A DNA stretch of 64,000 nucleotides from Streptomyces sp. MspMP-M5 (GTDB lineage Bacteria > Actinomycetota > Actinomycetes > Streptomycetales > Streptomycetaceae), in NCBI RefSeq assembly GCF_000373585.1, contig NZ_KB891866.1, positions 62,001 through 126,000 on the forward strand. The letters are read 5' to 3'. The position numbers were made by a program, and so were the translations under genes. The notes below the pieces were generated by a model. That model was not told the origin of the DNA. It saw only the letters and a list, made by a program, of their open reading frames with translations, and ran no database searches. Shown here piece by piece: positions 16,683 through 25,273 of the stretch (position 1 is its first letter; every line of letters starts with the position of its first letter).

Positions 16683-17530
16683 GGGCGTTCCGCAGGCGTG
16701 GGATGGGCCGGAAGGGCTTCGGGGATGACCGCGGTCAGGGGACGGTAGCGTCGGGTGCCCAGGGCTCGGAGCTCGGCTTGCCGCGCGCGGGGGAATTCTG
16801 CGAGTTCGTCGAGGAACATCTGCTCGTAGCGGGCGATTTCGGTGCGGAGCCGTTCCGGGGCGGCGGGGCCGTAGAGCTTGACGAAGGCGTCGTAGGTGTT
16901 GAACTGGCCGCCGGCGACGTCCTTGTGGTAGTCGGTCAGGTCGTTGCCGATGTCGGCGAGCACCTCGACGGGCCACAGCAGCTTCAGCAGGGCGGTGTCG
17001 GCGGGCCGGCCGAGGAGGGCGAAGGTCATGCCGTGCAGCAGGCGCACGTCCGAAGGCCGTAGTTCGGCCAGGCGCAACACGTCCGCGTGGTCGACCGTCC
17101 GGCTTGAGGTGACCTTGTTCTCCAGCCGGACGTAGCGCTCGCCGTTCCCGATCTCCCGGGCGACCACCCCGTTGTAGGCGTGGGCGCGGCGCAGCAGGCT
17201 CTCGAACCGGGCCTTGTACGCGTGGAGTTTGTCGTAGTCGGCGTTCCTGGCGACGTCGAGATCGACGTCCTTGGCGCCCTCGGTGACGGAGTCGACCCGG
17301 TAGACCAGGTACTCGACCAGGAGAAGCGGTGGTGTGCACCGCAGGCGTTGGAGCGCGGACATGCGGTTCGCCGGGAAGTACAGGTTGACGGCGTAGTCCT
17401 TGAAGATGCGTGCCGCCTTGCTCGGAACCTCCAACGCCCGCTGCAGGCGCCGGTGGAGAGTTCGGGCGGCGGCCTCGGCCAGGGCGCGTTCTCTTGGTAA
17501 TTCCTTTGCGCGTATCGAGTGGGTAGCCAT
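16679..17530 (-). CDS. Class I terpene synthase-like protein with unusual metal motifs
   Basis: 283 aa, soluble and helix-rich. I do not recognise a close family. Near residue 196 it has NDLTDYHKD, which resembles the NSE/DTE magnesium motif of class I terpene synthases with Asp instead of Ser/Thr and a final Asp instead of Glu. At residues 80-84, DSVTE lies where the Asp-rich motif would be, and Arg163 could match the diphosphate-sensing Arg. It is first in the minus arm, 367 bp from the divergent prenyl synthase, and coupled to the membrane cyclase. It may be a cyclase or a prenyl-diphosphate-binding partner; the function is inferred. Confidence 0.55.
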   Translation of the reverse strand: MATHSIRAKELPRERALAEAAARTLHRRLQRALEVPSKAARIFKDYAVNLYFPANRMSALQRLRCTPPLLLVEYLVYRVDSVTEGAKDVDLDVARNADYDKLHAYKARFESLLRRAHAYNGVVAREIGNGERYVRLENKVTSSRTVDHADVLRLAELRPSDVRLLHGMTFALLGRPADTALLKLLWPVEVLADIGNDLTDYHKDVAGGQFNTYDAFVKLYGPAAPERLRTEIARYEQMFLDELAEFPRARQAELRALGTRRYRPLTAVIPEALPAHPTPAERP

Positions 17531-17896
17531 CCAGGATCCTTCGCGTAGCGGTCCGCTTTCCAGAATTGCAGTCCCGTGGCGGTGAGTTGGATCAGGCGGC
17601 CAGCGTACATGGTTCAGAACGCCGGGCGCATGGTGATGTCCACCGGTAATTAATCTTCCGTTTGGTCCGAGTTTGCCTGGATCGAAGAGTGAAATTGATC
17701 ATTCCGGTTTCCCGGTGGTGGCTGAAAAGTGCGCCCGCCAGGTGCTCTCGGATGCGGTGGTGGATCACGGGAATACCCGTCCTCGCCTGCGGTGACGGAA
17801 GGGTGTGCGGCATGACCGAAAAGATCGTCAAGGCCGGGCCCGGTCGGCTGGTTCGAACCGTAGATCTAGAGAATTGGCGGGTGGTACGTTGCGGCC
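17531..17896. promoter_or_regulatory. Divergent promoter region of the terpenoid cluster
   Basis: This 366-bp gap separates the two arms of the cluster and must hold both promoters. It includes an A/T-richer core (about 17645-17710, with TTAATTAATC... on one strand-equivalent and TGATCA). I saw no clear -10/-35 pair and no gene. A regulator gene is not adjacent. Confidence 0.55.
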
Positions 17897-18832
17897 ATGG
17901 GGGACATCGATATAGCGAACGATATAGTCAGCGCCGATGTCGTGGCGAAGTTCGACCTCCCGGCTTATCTGCTTTCGCAGCAGGCGATTGTTGCGAGTCA
18001 TCTGGAAAGCGCGCTCGAACCTCGGTATCCCGAGAGGCTCTTCGAGTCGATGTGGTATTCCCTGTCCTCTGACGGGAAACGCTTACGACCCATCCTCTGC
18101 CTGGCGGGCTGTTCCCTGAGCGGCGGCGATCCGGAGGTGGCGATCCCCACCGCCTGCGCCCTGGAAATGCTGCACGTCGCGTCACTGATCCACGACGACC
18201 TGCCCGCGATGGACGATGACGACTACCGCCGGGGCAAACCGGCGAACCACAAGGTGTTCGGGGAGGGCATCGCCCTGCTCGCCGGCGACGCCCTGCTGGC
18301 GTACGCGCTGGAGTTCATCCTGCTCAACACGCACCAGGTGCCCGCCGAACGGCTCCTGCGGGTGATGCACACACTGATCAACCGGGTCGGGATCTCCGGG
18401 CTCGTCGGCGGCCAGGCCGTGGACATCGAGTGCGAGGGCCGCGACGACATCGACCTGGAGACCGTGGAGTTCATCCACACCCGCAAGACCGGCTCGCTGA
18501 TCGACGCGGCCATGGTGACCGGGGCCACGCTGGCCGGCGCCGGCGACGACACCATTGCCCGGCTCTCCCGCTACGCGCGCAAGGTCGGGGTCGCCTTCCA
18601 GATCGTCGACGACGTCCTCGACGTGATCGGGACCCGCCAGGAACTCGGCAAGACGCCGAACAAGGACGAGAAGTCCCGCAAGGCCACATACCCCAGGCTC
18701 TTCGGTGTCGAGGGGTCCATGCAACGTGCCCGTGAACTCGTCGACTCGGCCAAGAAAGAGATCGCACCCTTCGGTCACCAGGCGGTTCCGCTGCTGGCGA
18801 TGGCCGAGTTCGTCTGCACCCGCACGAGTTGA
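17897..18832 (+). CDS. Polyprenyl diphosphate synthase, predicted geranylgeranyl diphosphate synthase
   Basis: 311 aa, trans-prenyltransferase. The first Asp-rich motif is DDLPAMDDDD (from Asp100), with two extra residues as in bacterial IspA/CrtE enzymes. The second is DDVLD (about 238-242). Position -5 before the first motif is Ala95 (HVASLIHDD), where E. coli FPP synthase has Tyr. This small residue opens the product pocket, so C20 GGPP is more likely than C15. It is the first gene of the plus arm and supplies the terpene precursor. Its ATG has only a weak ribosome site. Confidence 0.92.
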   Translation: MGDIDIANDIVSADVVAKFDLPAYLLSQQAIVASHLESALEPRYPERLFESMWYSLSSDGKRLRPILCLAGCSLSGGDPEVAIPTACALEMLHVASLIHDDLPAMDDDDYRRGKPANHKVFGEGIALLAGDALLAYALEFILLNTHQVPAERLLRVMHTLINRVGISGLVGGQAVDIECEGRDDIDLETVEFIHTRKTGSLIDAAMVTGATLAGAGDDTIARLSRYARKVGVAFQIVDDVLDVIGTRQELGKTPNKDEKSRKATYPRLFGVEGSMQRARELVDSAKKEIAPFGHQAVPLLAMAEFVCTRTS

Positions 18833-18836
18833 TCGC

Positions 18837-19931
18837 ATGACCTACGAGCAGGACCACATGCGGACAGGACTGCCTCCGAACCCCAACGGCCTGAATCTTG
18901 CGGCGAGTTGGTACATCGCGCTCTCGTCGCGGGAGCTGGGTGCCCGGCCGCGTGCCGTCGAGTTGTTCGGCGAGCCGCTGGTGGCCTGGCGCGACGGTGC
19001 CGGCCGGCCGGTGGTCATGCCGCGCCACTGCCCGCACATGGGGGCGAGCCTGGCGCTCGGCCGGGTCGTCGACGGCGCGCTGCGCTGCCCGTTCCACCAC
19101 TGGAGCTTCGACGCGTCGGGGACCTGCGTGGCGATCCCGGGAGTCGACCGGATCCCGGGCACCGCCCGCCGGACCCCGTACCCCACGGTCGAACGCTACG
19201 GCTATGTCTGGGTCTGGTACGGCGGCTCGGAACCGGAGTTCGCCCTGCCGGACTTCCCGGCGATGGAGGAGGACCGCGGCGACTATGTGGGCTTCCGGTT
19301 CTCGGACCCGACCACCGGTACGGCCCGCCAGTTGCTGGAGAACGCCATCGACTACTTCCACTTCATGGCCCTGCACAGCATGTCGCTGGACCCGGTGACG
19401 TTCCGGCAACTGCACGACCAGACGGACGCCCGGGACAACGGGCCGGCGATCGCCGACGACGCGTGGTTCGGCGTCGAGGTCGACGGCACCCTGAGGACGT
19501 GGAGCCTCCTGGAGAACCCCGTCCGGTGGGTGCATCAGATGGTCACGACCTTCGGCTCGGGACCCCACTTCCGGCTCCTGATCGACGGATGGCCCGGCGG
19601 CCAGCGCTTCACCACGTACATCGAGGGAGAAGAGATCTCCAAGGTGCTGATGGGCATCACACCGACCGGTGAGTACCGGACCGTCCAGCGGGGCTGGGCC
19701 GGGGTCAGGAAAGCCAACAAACACTGGAAGACCTTCCTGTACTTCCTCCTCTTCTACGCGCAGAACCGCGGCGGCACCGCACAGGACATCCCCATCTACA
19801 ACACCACCGCGACCGGACGGGCCAGCACCTACGTCAGATACGACAACGTCCTGATCAAGTACCGCAGGTACTACCAGTCATGGGTGGACCGTGCCGCCCT
19901 CGCCCCGAAGGCTTCCGGGGAGGCGACATGA
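18837..19931 (+). CDS. Rieske non-heme iron oxygenase 1
   Basis: 364 aa, oxygenase component of the Rieske family (ring hydroxylase, KshA/Neverland-like layout). The Rieske [2Fe-2S] site is CPH-x16-CPFH (Cys65, His67, Cys84, His87). The mononuclear iron site is in ENAIDYFHFMALH (bridging Asp172, His175, His180). It starts five bases after the prenyl synthase stop and ends with ATGA overlap into the second copy. It likely hydroxylates or desaturates the terpene skeleton. No dedicated ferredoxin or reductase is nearby. Confidence 0.9.
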   Translation: MTYEQDHMRTGLPPNPNGLNLAASWYIALSSRELGARPRAVELFGEPLVAWRDGAGRPVVMPRHCPHMGASLALGRVVDGALRCPFHHWSFDASGTCVAIPGVDRIPGTARRTPYPTVERYGYVWVWYGGSEPEFALPDFPAMEEDRGDYVGFRFSDPTTGTARQLLENAIDYFHFMALHSMSLDPVTFRQLHDQTDARDNGPAIADDAWFGVEVDGTLRTWSLLENPVRWVHQMVTTFGSGPHFRLLIDGWPGGQRFTTYIEGEEISKVLMGITPTGEYRTVQRGWAGVRKANKHWKTFLYFLLFYAQNRGGTAQDIPIYNTTATGRASTYVRYDNVLIKYRRYYQSWVDRAALAPKASGEAT

Positions 19932-20989
19932 AGCCGGGCCGAACGCCGCAGGCACGGCCGACACCGTCCGCCGCACCCGAACTGGCCGCCGGCTGGTACA
20001 TCGCGCTGCCGTCCGCCGCGCTCTCCAAGCCACGGGCACTCGACCTGTTCGGGCGGGAACTCGTCGCCTGGCGGGACGGCGAGGGCCGCGCCGTCGTGAT
20101 GCCCCGCTACTGCCCGCACCTCAGTGCCAGTCTGGCGCTGGGGAAGGTGGTCGACGGCGACCTGCGCTGCCGGTTCCACCACTGGCGCTTCGACGGATCG
20201 GGAACCTGCACCCAGGTCCCCGGTGTGCGGCGGATCCCGGAGACCGCGCACCGCAGGACGTACCCGGTGATCGAGCGGTACGGGTTCGTCTGGGCGTGGT
20301 ACGGCGGTGACGAACCGATGTACCCGCTGCCGGTCTTCCCCGCACTGGAGTCCCAGCGCGACCGCTACCTGACGTATCGCTTCTCCCACACGACCCCGGC
20401 CTCCCCACGGCGGGTGCTGGAGAACGCCTTCGACTTCTCCCACTTCATGACGCTGCACGGCGTGAAATCGGCTGAGTCCCTGAAGCTGACCATGCTCAGC
20501 GACCCCGGGGCCGCGGCCGAGAACGGTCCGCCCATCGACAGCGAGGTGTGGGCGGGCGCGCTGCTCGCATCGCGGGAGCTGCGGATGCCGCGGGTGCTGA
20601 CGGCCCTGGGGATCGAGGGGAAGAGCTTCGCCCTCCTCGTGGACGGGTGGACCGGCGGCCAACGGCTGACGTTCTTCCTCGACGGCGAGATCATCGCGAA
20701 GGAACTCCTCGGCATCACACCGGTCTCCAGCGGCAGGACCGTCTTCCAGGGCTGGTCGCTCGTACGCCGATCGGGCCGCATCTGGCGGGACTCACCGACC
20801 TACCTGGCGTACCGGGCCCAGCACCTGCTCGGCACCCGGGAGGACCTCATGATCTACCGGCACGCCCAGGACACGCATTCCGGGGTACCGGTCAAACACG
20901 ACCACGGCGTGCTCAAGTTCCGCAGGCTCTACCAGTCATGGGTGGAGCGCGCACGGTGCGCCGAGCACGACGGGGCGGCAGGAACATGA
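19928..20989 (+). CDS. Rieske non-heme iron oxygenase 2
   Basis: 353 aa, paralogue of the gene before it. Rieske ligands are Cys62, His64, Cys81 and His84. The catalytic iron motif is ENAFDFSHFMTLH (Asp169, His172, His177). All metal ligands are kept, so it should be active. ATG 19928 overlaps the previous TGA and has GGGGAGG upstream. The C-terminus shares the KFRRLYQSWVERAR ending with the other two copies, so the three arose by tandem duplication and diverged in the substrate-binding part. Confidence 0.9.
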   Translation: MKPGRTPQARPTPSAAPELAAGWYIALPSAALSKPRALDLFGRELVAWRDGEGRAVVMPRYCPHLSASLALGKVVDGDLRCRFHHWRFDGSGTCTQVPGVRRIPETAHRRTYPVIERYGFVWAWYGGDEPMYPLPVFPALESQRDRYLTYRFSHTTPASPRRVLENAFDFSHFMTLHGVKSAESLKLTMLSDPGAAAENGPPIDSEVWAGALLASRELRMPRVLTALGIEGKSFALLVDGWTGGQRLTFFLDGEIIAKELLGITPVSSGRTVFQGWSLVRRSGRIWRDSPTYLAYRAQHLLGTREDLMIYRHAQDTHSGVPVKHDHGVLKFRRLYQSWVERARCAEHDGAAGT

Positions 20990-22038
20990 AACGCCACACG
21001 AACACCACGGCGGACGCACGCGTATCCGCCGGCCTCAACCTCGCGGCGAGCTGGTACGTCGCCTTCCCCTCCGCACAGTTGGCGAAGCAGCCCAGGGCGC
21101 TCCACCTGTTCGGCGAACCGCTGGTGGCCTGGCGCGACGGTACCGGCCAACCGGTGGTGATGCCGCGCCACTGCCCGCACATGGGGGCCAGCCTGGCCGA
21201 CGGCAAGGTCGTCGACGGTGGGCTGCGATGCCCCTTTCACCACTGGCGTTTCGACCGGTCCGGGGCGTGTGTCGACGTTCCGGGAACGGTACGGATCCCG
21301 TCGAAGGCACGCCTGCGGCCGTATCCGACGGTGGAACGCTACGGCTATGTCTGGGCCTGGTACGGCAGCGAAGAACCCCTGTTCCCGCTGCCCGAGATGC
21401 CTGCGCTCGACGAGGACCATCCGGGCTACCGCAGGTTCCGACTCGCCGACAGCACCGGGGCGACGGTCCGGCGCATCCTCGAGAACACCTACGACCCCGA
21501 CCACCTCGTCGCACTCCACGGACTCGAAGTGGCGGGGCCGTGCAGACTGCGGCTGCTCACCGACCAGCAGCAGACCCCCGACCACGGCCCGCCCATCGAC
21601 CCGGAGGCGTGGCTGGGCGCCGAACTGACGTGGCCCGGCTACACCGGCAGGCTCGGCGCGGTCACCAGGCTGCTGGGGACCAACGCCGAGGAGTTCGTCC
21701 TGCGGGTCGACGGCTGGCCCGCGGGCCAGCGGATCTCCTACTGGGCCGACGGGGTCCCGCAGTACCGGCTGCTGCTGGCCACCACACCGATCGCCCCCAA
21801 CCGGACGATCCAGCACATCACGGCGGCCGTCAGCACGACCGGCCGGCGCTGGCGGGACCTCAGGCACTACCTGGCGAACCGGCTGGAGATCACCTTCGCC
21901 TCCAACCAGGACCTGCCGGTCTTCAACACGATGGAGCCCGGCGACCGCCATGGCATCTACCTCGAACGCGACAAGGGCGTGCTGAGGTTCCGCAAGCACT
22001 ACCAACAGTGGGTGGACCGGGTGGCCGACCATGCATGA
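20986..22038 (+). CDS. Rieske non-heme iron oxygenase 3
   Basis: 350 aa, third tandem paralogue. Rieske ligands are Cys63, His65, Cys82 and His85. The iron-site motif is ENTYDPDHLVALH (Asp170, His173, His178). ATG 20986 overlaps the stop of copy 2 (ATGA). It ends inside the first codons of the dikinase-like gene (8-bp overlap). It presumably acts at a different carbon, or at a later step, than the other two. Confidence 0.9.
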   Translation: MKRHTNTTADARVSAGLNLAASWYVAFPSAQLAKQPRALHLFGEPLVAWRDGTGQPVVMPRHCPHMGASLADGKVVDGGLRCPFHHWRFDRSGACVDVPGTVRIPSKARLRPYPTVERYGYVWAWYGSEEPLFPLPEMPALDEDHPGYRRFRLADSTGATVRRILENTYDPDHLVALHGLEVAGPCRLRLLTDQQQTPDHGPPIDPEAWLGAELTWPGYTGRLGAVTRLLGTNAEEFVLRVDGWPAGQRISYWADGVPQYRLLLATTPIAPNRTIQHITAAVSTTGRRWRDLRHYLANRLEITFASNQDLPVFNTMEPGDRHGIYLERDKGVLRFRKHYQQWVDRVADHA

Positions 22039-24649
22039 CGTCGTGATGCTGCGAGACCTGCGGGCAGGCGATGCCACCCGGGTGGGCGCGAAGGCCGCGA
22101 ACCTCGGCGAGCTCATGTCCGCGGGGATTCCCGTCCCGGACGGATTCTGCCTGCCCCTCTCCGTGTACCGGACCACGACGGCAGCAGCCCTCGGGCCGCA
22201 GCTCGACCATCTCACCACACTCCTCGCCGACGGCTCCCAGGACCGTGAAATCGAGGACTGCGCCCGCCTGTTGCGCACCACGATCCTGACCGTGGAGTTC
22301 CCCGAACCGCTGCTGGACGAGCTGGCACAGGCATACCAGGCCGTCCGCCCGGACGGGGGCGGGGTCGCCGTCCGCTCCTCGGGCACATCCGAGGACTCCG
22401 CGACCGCGAGCTTTGCCGGGCAATACCACACCGAACTCGCCGTGGATTCCCCCGAGGACGTCGTGACCGCGGTCCGACGGTGCTGGGCCTCACTGTGGCA
22501 GGTCCACGCGATCCGCTACCGGGAGCGCCAACACCTGCCGCACTCGGCGGCCGGTATGGCGGTCGTCGTACAGGCCATGGTGCCCGCGGAGTCGGCCGGC
22601 GTGATGTTCACCGTCGACCCGCGCGCCACCACGGTCACCGACGGGGCGGGGGATCCGCCGCCCGCCGGACGGACCGTCATCGAGTCGAGCTGGGGATACG
22701 GCGAGGCGGTCGTCGGCGGCCTCGTCACCCCGGATCGCTTCGAAGTGTCCCGTGCCGACGCACGGGTGGCACACACGCAGGTCGCGCACAAGCTGCGGAT
22801 GGTGGTGCCCGCGGCCACGGCCGGCGAAGGGGGATACGAGGCAGCCGGCGCCGGGACGGGCACCGCCGTCGTCGACGTGCCGTCCGACCGGCGGGACGCG
22901 GCCTCGCTCACCGCGGACCAGGCCGTCGCACTCGCCCGCTACGGCCGCACGATCGAGGAGCACTTCGGCGCTCCCCAGGACGTGGAGTGGGCCGTCCGCG
23001 CGGGCCGGATCGCGATCCTGCAGGCACGGCCCCTGACACAGCGGGAGCCGGCGCGGACCGCTCCGGCCGACGTACGCTGGCAGAGCCCGGTCGACGGGGC
23101 GTGGTGGGCGCGGATCAGCATCTGCGACTCCTGGCTGCCGGAGCCGCTGTCCCCGCTCTTCGCCACCACGCTCTTCCCCTGCCTGGTCACCCACTGGTCA
23201 CAGAACTGGGCCGGGCCCGAGGCCGAGCAGCTCACCAACCCGTTGCTGCCCAAACCGATGTCCGGCACCATCAACGGCTTCGCCTACCTGCGCCTCGACT
23301 ACCCCATGAACAAGTACCCGCTCAGGACCGTGAAACTGGCGCTCAACTGCTACCGCTTCCACCTCGGCCCGCTGGAGCGGCGGTGGCGCACGGTGATCCT
23401 TCCGCGGCACGTCGCGCGGCTGGAGGCGATGCGCCGCACGGACCTGACCGCACTGGCCACCGACGACCTCCTCCGCCTCATAGCCGAGGCGCAGGAACTG
23501 AGCGGCAAGTACTGGGCCATCCTCGGCGGCCTCGCGTGGTACTGGAACATCGGCGAATGGCTCCTGGCCACCGTCTACCCCCGCATCGCCAAGCCACTGA
23601 AGGACAGCGGAACCGAACTCCCCGGCCACGGAGCCCTGTTGCAGGGATATCCGAGCATGACCTCGGAGACCACCTTCGCACTCCACGACATCGCGCGCAC
23701 CGAAGGGGACGACGGCGAGGCGGAGCGCGAGTTCGAGAAGTTCCTCGACCGGTACGGGCATCAGGTCTACCACCTCGACTTCGTCGAGCCCACGCCCGCC
23801 GAGGACCCGTCGACGTTCCGCACCACCATCGCGGCGTACCGCGAAGGCCGCGCCGCCGACCCGCGCGAGCGGATGCGTTCACTGGCGCAACGCCGCACCA
23901 CCGCACGGGCCCAGGTGGCGGCAGCACTGCGCGCCTTCCCGCTCCGGCGCGGCGTCCTCACCGCCCTGCTGAGCTGGAACCGCCGCTACGGACAGGTCCG
24001 CGACCAGGCACTGTTCCACTTCACCCGCGGCTGGCCGATCATGCGGCGCGCCTACCTGGAACTGGGGCGCAGGCTCACCACGGCCGGCGGGCTGCGCTCC
24101 CCGGACGACGTCTTCTTCCTCACCGGCGACGAACTGCACGGTGAACTCCGGAAGATCGGCCGCGGGCAGCCTCCCAAGAGCTGGGACGACGTGGTCCACC
24201 AGCGGCGCGCCCACCGCGAGGAGCAGAAGCTCCTCAGCCCACCCCCGCAGGTGCCGGCGGACGCCCGGATCTTCATGGGCAAGGTGGACGTCACCTCGGT
24301 CGCCCTCGTGGGGCACCAGACCAAGGCCGAGGAGGGGGCGGGACTGCACGGCTCGCCGGTCAGTCCGGGCCGGGTGACGGCTCCCGCACGACGCGTCTTC
24401 TCGGTGCGGGACTTCCCGACGTTCCAGGCCGGCGACGTGCTGGTCGCGCCCTACATCACCCCGGCCTGGTCACCACTGCTGGCCATCGCCGGCGGCGTCG
24501 TCACCGACACCGGCGGCGCGCTGTCGCACGGCTCCATCGTGGCGCGCGAGTACGGAATCCCGGCCGTCATGGGCACGAACAACGCCACCAAGCTGATCCA
24601 GGACGGCCAGCTCGTCACCGTCGACGGCGACCACGGCCGGGTCTACTGA
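22031..24649 (+). CDS. Rifampin-phosphotransferase-like dikinase (ATP-binding plus phosphohistidine domain)
   Basis: 872 aa in the order of rifampin phosphotransferase (RPH). An N-terminal PPDK-type ATP-grasp half (GAKAANLGELMSAGIPVPDGF, AVRSSGTSEDSATASFAGQY, ILQARPL) is followed by a long middle domain and a C-terminal swivelling domain with the phosphorylated His at 833 (GGALSHGSIVAREYGIP). RPH splits ATP and places the beta-phosphate on a drug hydroxyl. PEP synthase instead makes PEP and lacks this middle domain. In this operon it may phosphorylate a hydroxylated terpene, or serve self-protection; this is inference. Confidence 0.82.
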   Translation: MHDVVMLRDLRAGDATRVGAKAANLGELMSAGIPVPDGFCLPLSVYRTTTAAALGPQLDHLTTLLADGSQDREIEDCARLLRTTILTVEFPEPLLDELAQAYQAVRPDGGGVAVRSSGTSEDSATASFAGQYHTELAVDSPEDVVTAVRRCWASLWQVHAIRYRERQHLPHSAAGMAVVVQAMVPAESAGVMFTVDPRATTVTDGAGDPPPAGRTVIESSWGYGEAVVGGLVTPDRFEVSRADARVAHTQVAHKLRMVVPAATAGEGGYEAAGAGTGTAVVDVPSDRRDAASLTADQAVALARYGRTIEEHFGAPQDVEWAVRAGRIAILQARPLTQREPARTAPADVRWQSPVDGAWWARISICDSWLPEPLSPLFATTLFPCLVTHWSQNWAGPEAEQLTNPLLPKPMSGTINGFAYLRLDYPMNKYPLRTVKLALNCYRFHLGPLERRWRTVILPRHVARLEAMRRTDLTALATDDLLRLIAEAQELSGKYWAILGGLAWYWNIGEWLLATVYPRIAKPLKDSGTELPGHGALLQGYPSMTSETTFALHDIARTEGDDGEAEREFEKFLDRYGHQVYHLDFVEPTPAEDPSTFRTTIAAYREGRAADPRERMRSLAQRRTTARAQVAAALRAFPLRRGVLTALLSWNRRYGQVRDQALFHFTRGWPIMRRAYLELGRRLTTAGGLRSPDDVFFLTGDELHGELRKIGRGQPPKSWDDVVHQRRAHREEQKLLSPPPQVPADARIFMGKVDVTSVALVGHQTKAEEGAGLHGSPVSPGRVTAPARRVFSVRDFPTFQAGDVLVAPYITPAWSPLLAIAGGVVTDTGGALSHGSIVAREYGIPAVMGTNNATKLIQDGQLVTVDGDHGRVY

Positions 24650-24661
24650 CGGGGAGGACGC

Positions 24662-25273
24662 ATGGTGCCGGCGCGAGGATCGCTCGCCGAATGGAATCCC
24701 GGGCTCGACGACACGGTGACGCTGCGCACCGCCTACGACGCGATGCCGGGTGACGACTCCGCAGCGATCCCGTGGTACATCAGGCTGCTGGAGAACCCCG
24801 CCAGCCCGGTCGCCCTGCCGGGCGCCATCGACCTGTTGGGGCACGACTGCATCCACATCCTGCTCGGCCGCGGCACCCTGCCCCCGGACGAGGCGTTCGT
24901 GATCGGCGTCACCATGGGCGCCAGCGGAGAACTGGGCGCCTGGCAGGAGAAGCTGTTCACCCTCGGCGCGCGGTACCTCTACCGCGGCGGTTTCCGCTTC
25001 TCCCGCACCGACCTGGAGGTGTTCCGCACCGCCGTCGACTTCGCCAGGGAGACGGGGATCAGGCCCCTGCACACCCTGCCGTGGCGGGACCTCATGAACC
25101 GGCGCCTCGGCCGGCTCCGCGCGGCGGCGGGGATCGACACCCGTGCTTTGACCGCGGCCTACGAGCGAGAGCGCGCCCGCTGGCCGGCCAGCGCGGCCTC
25201 GCGCCGGCTCCCGCGCGGCCCGTCGCCCCGCCCTGCACGCGATCAGGACGCCTCCGTCGGATACAACCGGTGA
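24662..25273 (+). CDS. COQ4-like protein
   Basis: 203 aa. The only strong motif is HDCIH followed after eleven residues by Glu77, that is HDxxHx11E (His61, Asp62, His65, Glu77), the metal-binding signature of COQ4. Eukaryotic COQ4 acts on the prenylated ring in ubiquinone synthesis, where it has been linked to C1 decarboxylation-hydroxylation. Presence in a terpenoid operon suggests binding or modifying a prenylated or polycyclic lipid. The last 30 residues are Arg/Pro-rich and probably disordered. GGGGAGG precedes ATG 24662, and the stop overlaps the next start. Confidence 0.7.
   Translation: MVPARGSLAEWNPGLDDTVTLRTAYDAMPGDDSAAIPWYIRLLENPASPVALPGAIDLLGHDCIHILLGRGTLPPDEAFVIGVTMGASGELGAWQEKLFTLGARYLYRGGFRFSRTDLEVFRTAVDFARETGIRPLHTLPWRDLMNRRLGRLRAAAGIDTRALTAAYERERARWPASAASRRLPRGPSPRPARDQDASVGYNR

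Noticed and set aside
17592..17831. 79-codon minus-strand frame in the terpenoid promoter gap
   Set aside because: It has no ribosome site and no family features, and lies in the region expected to hold both promoters.
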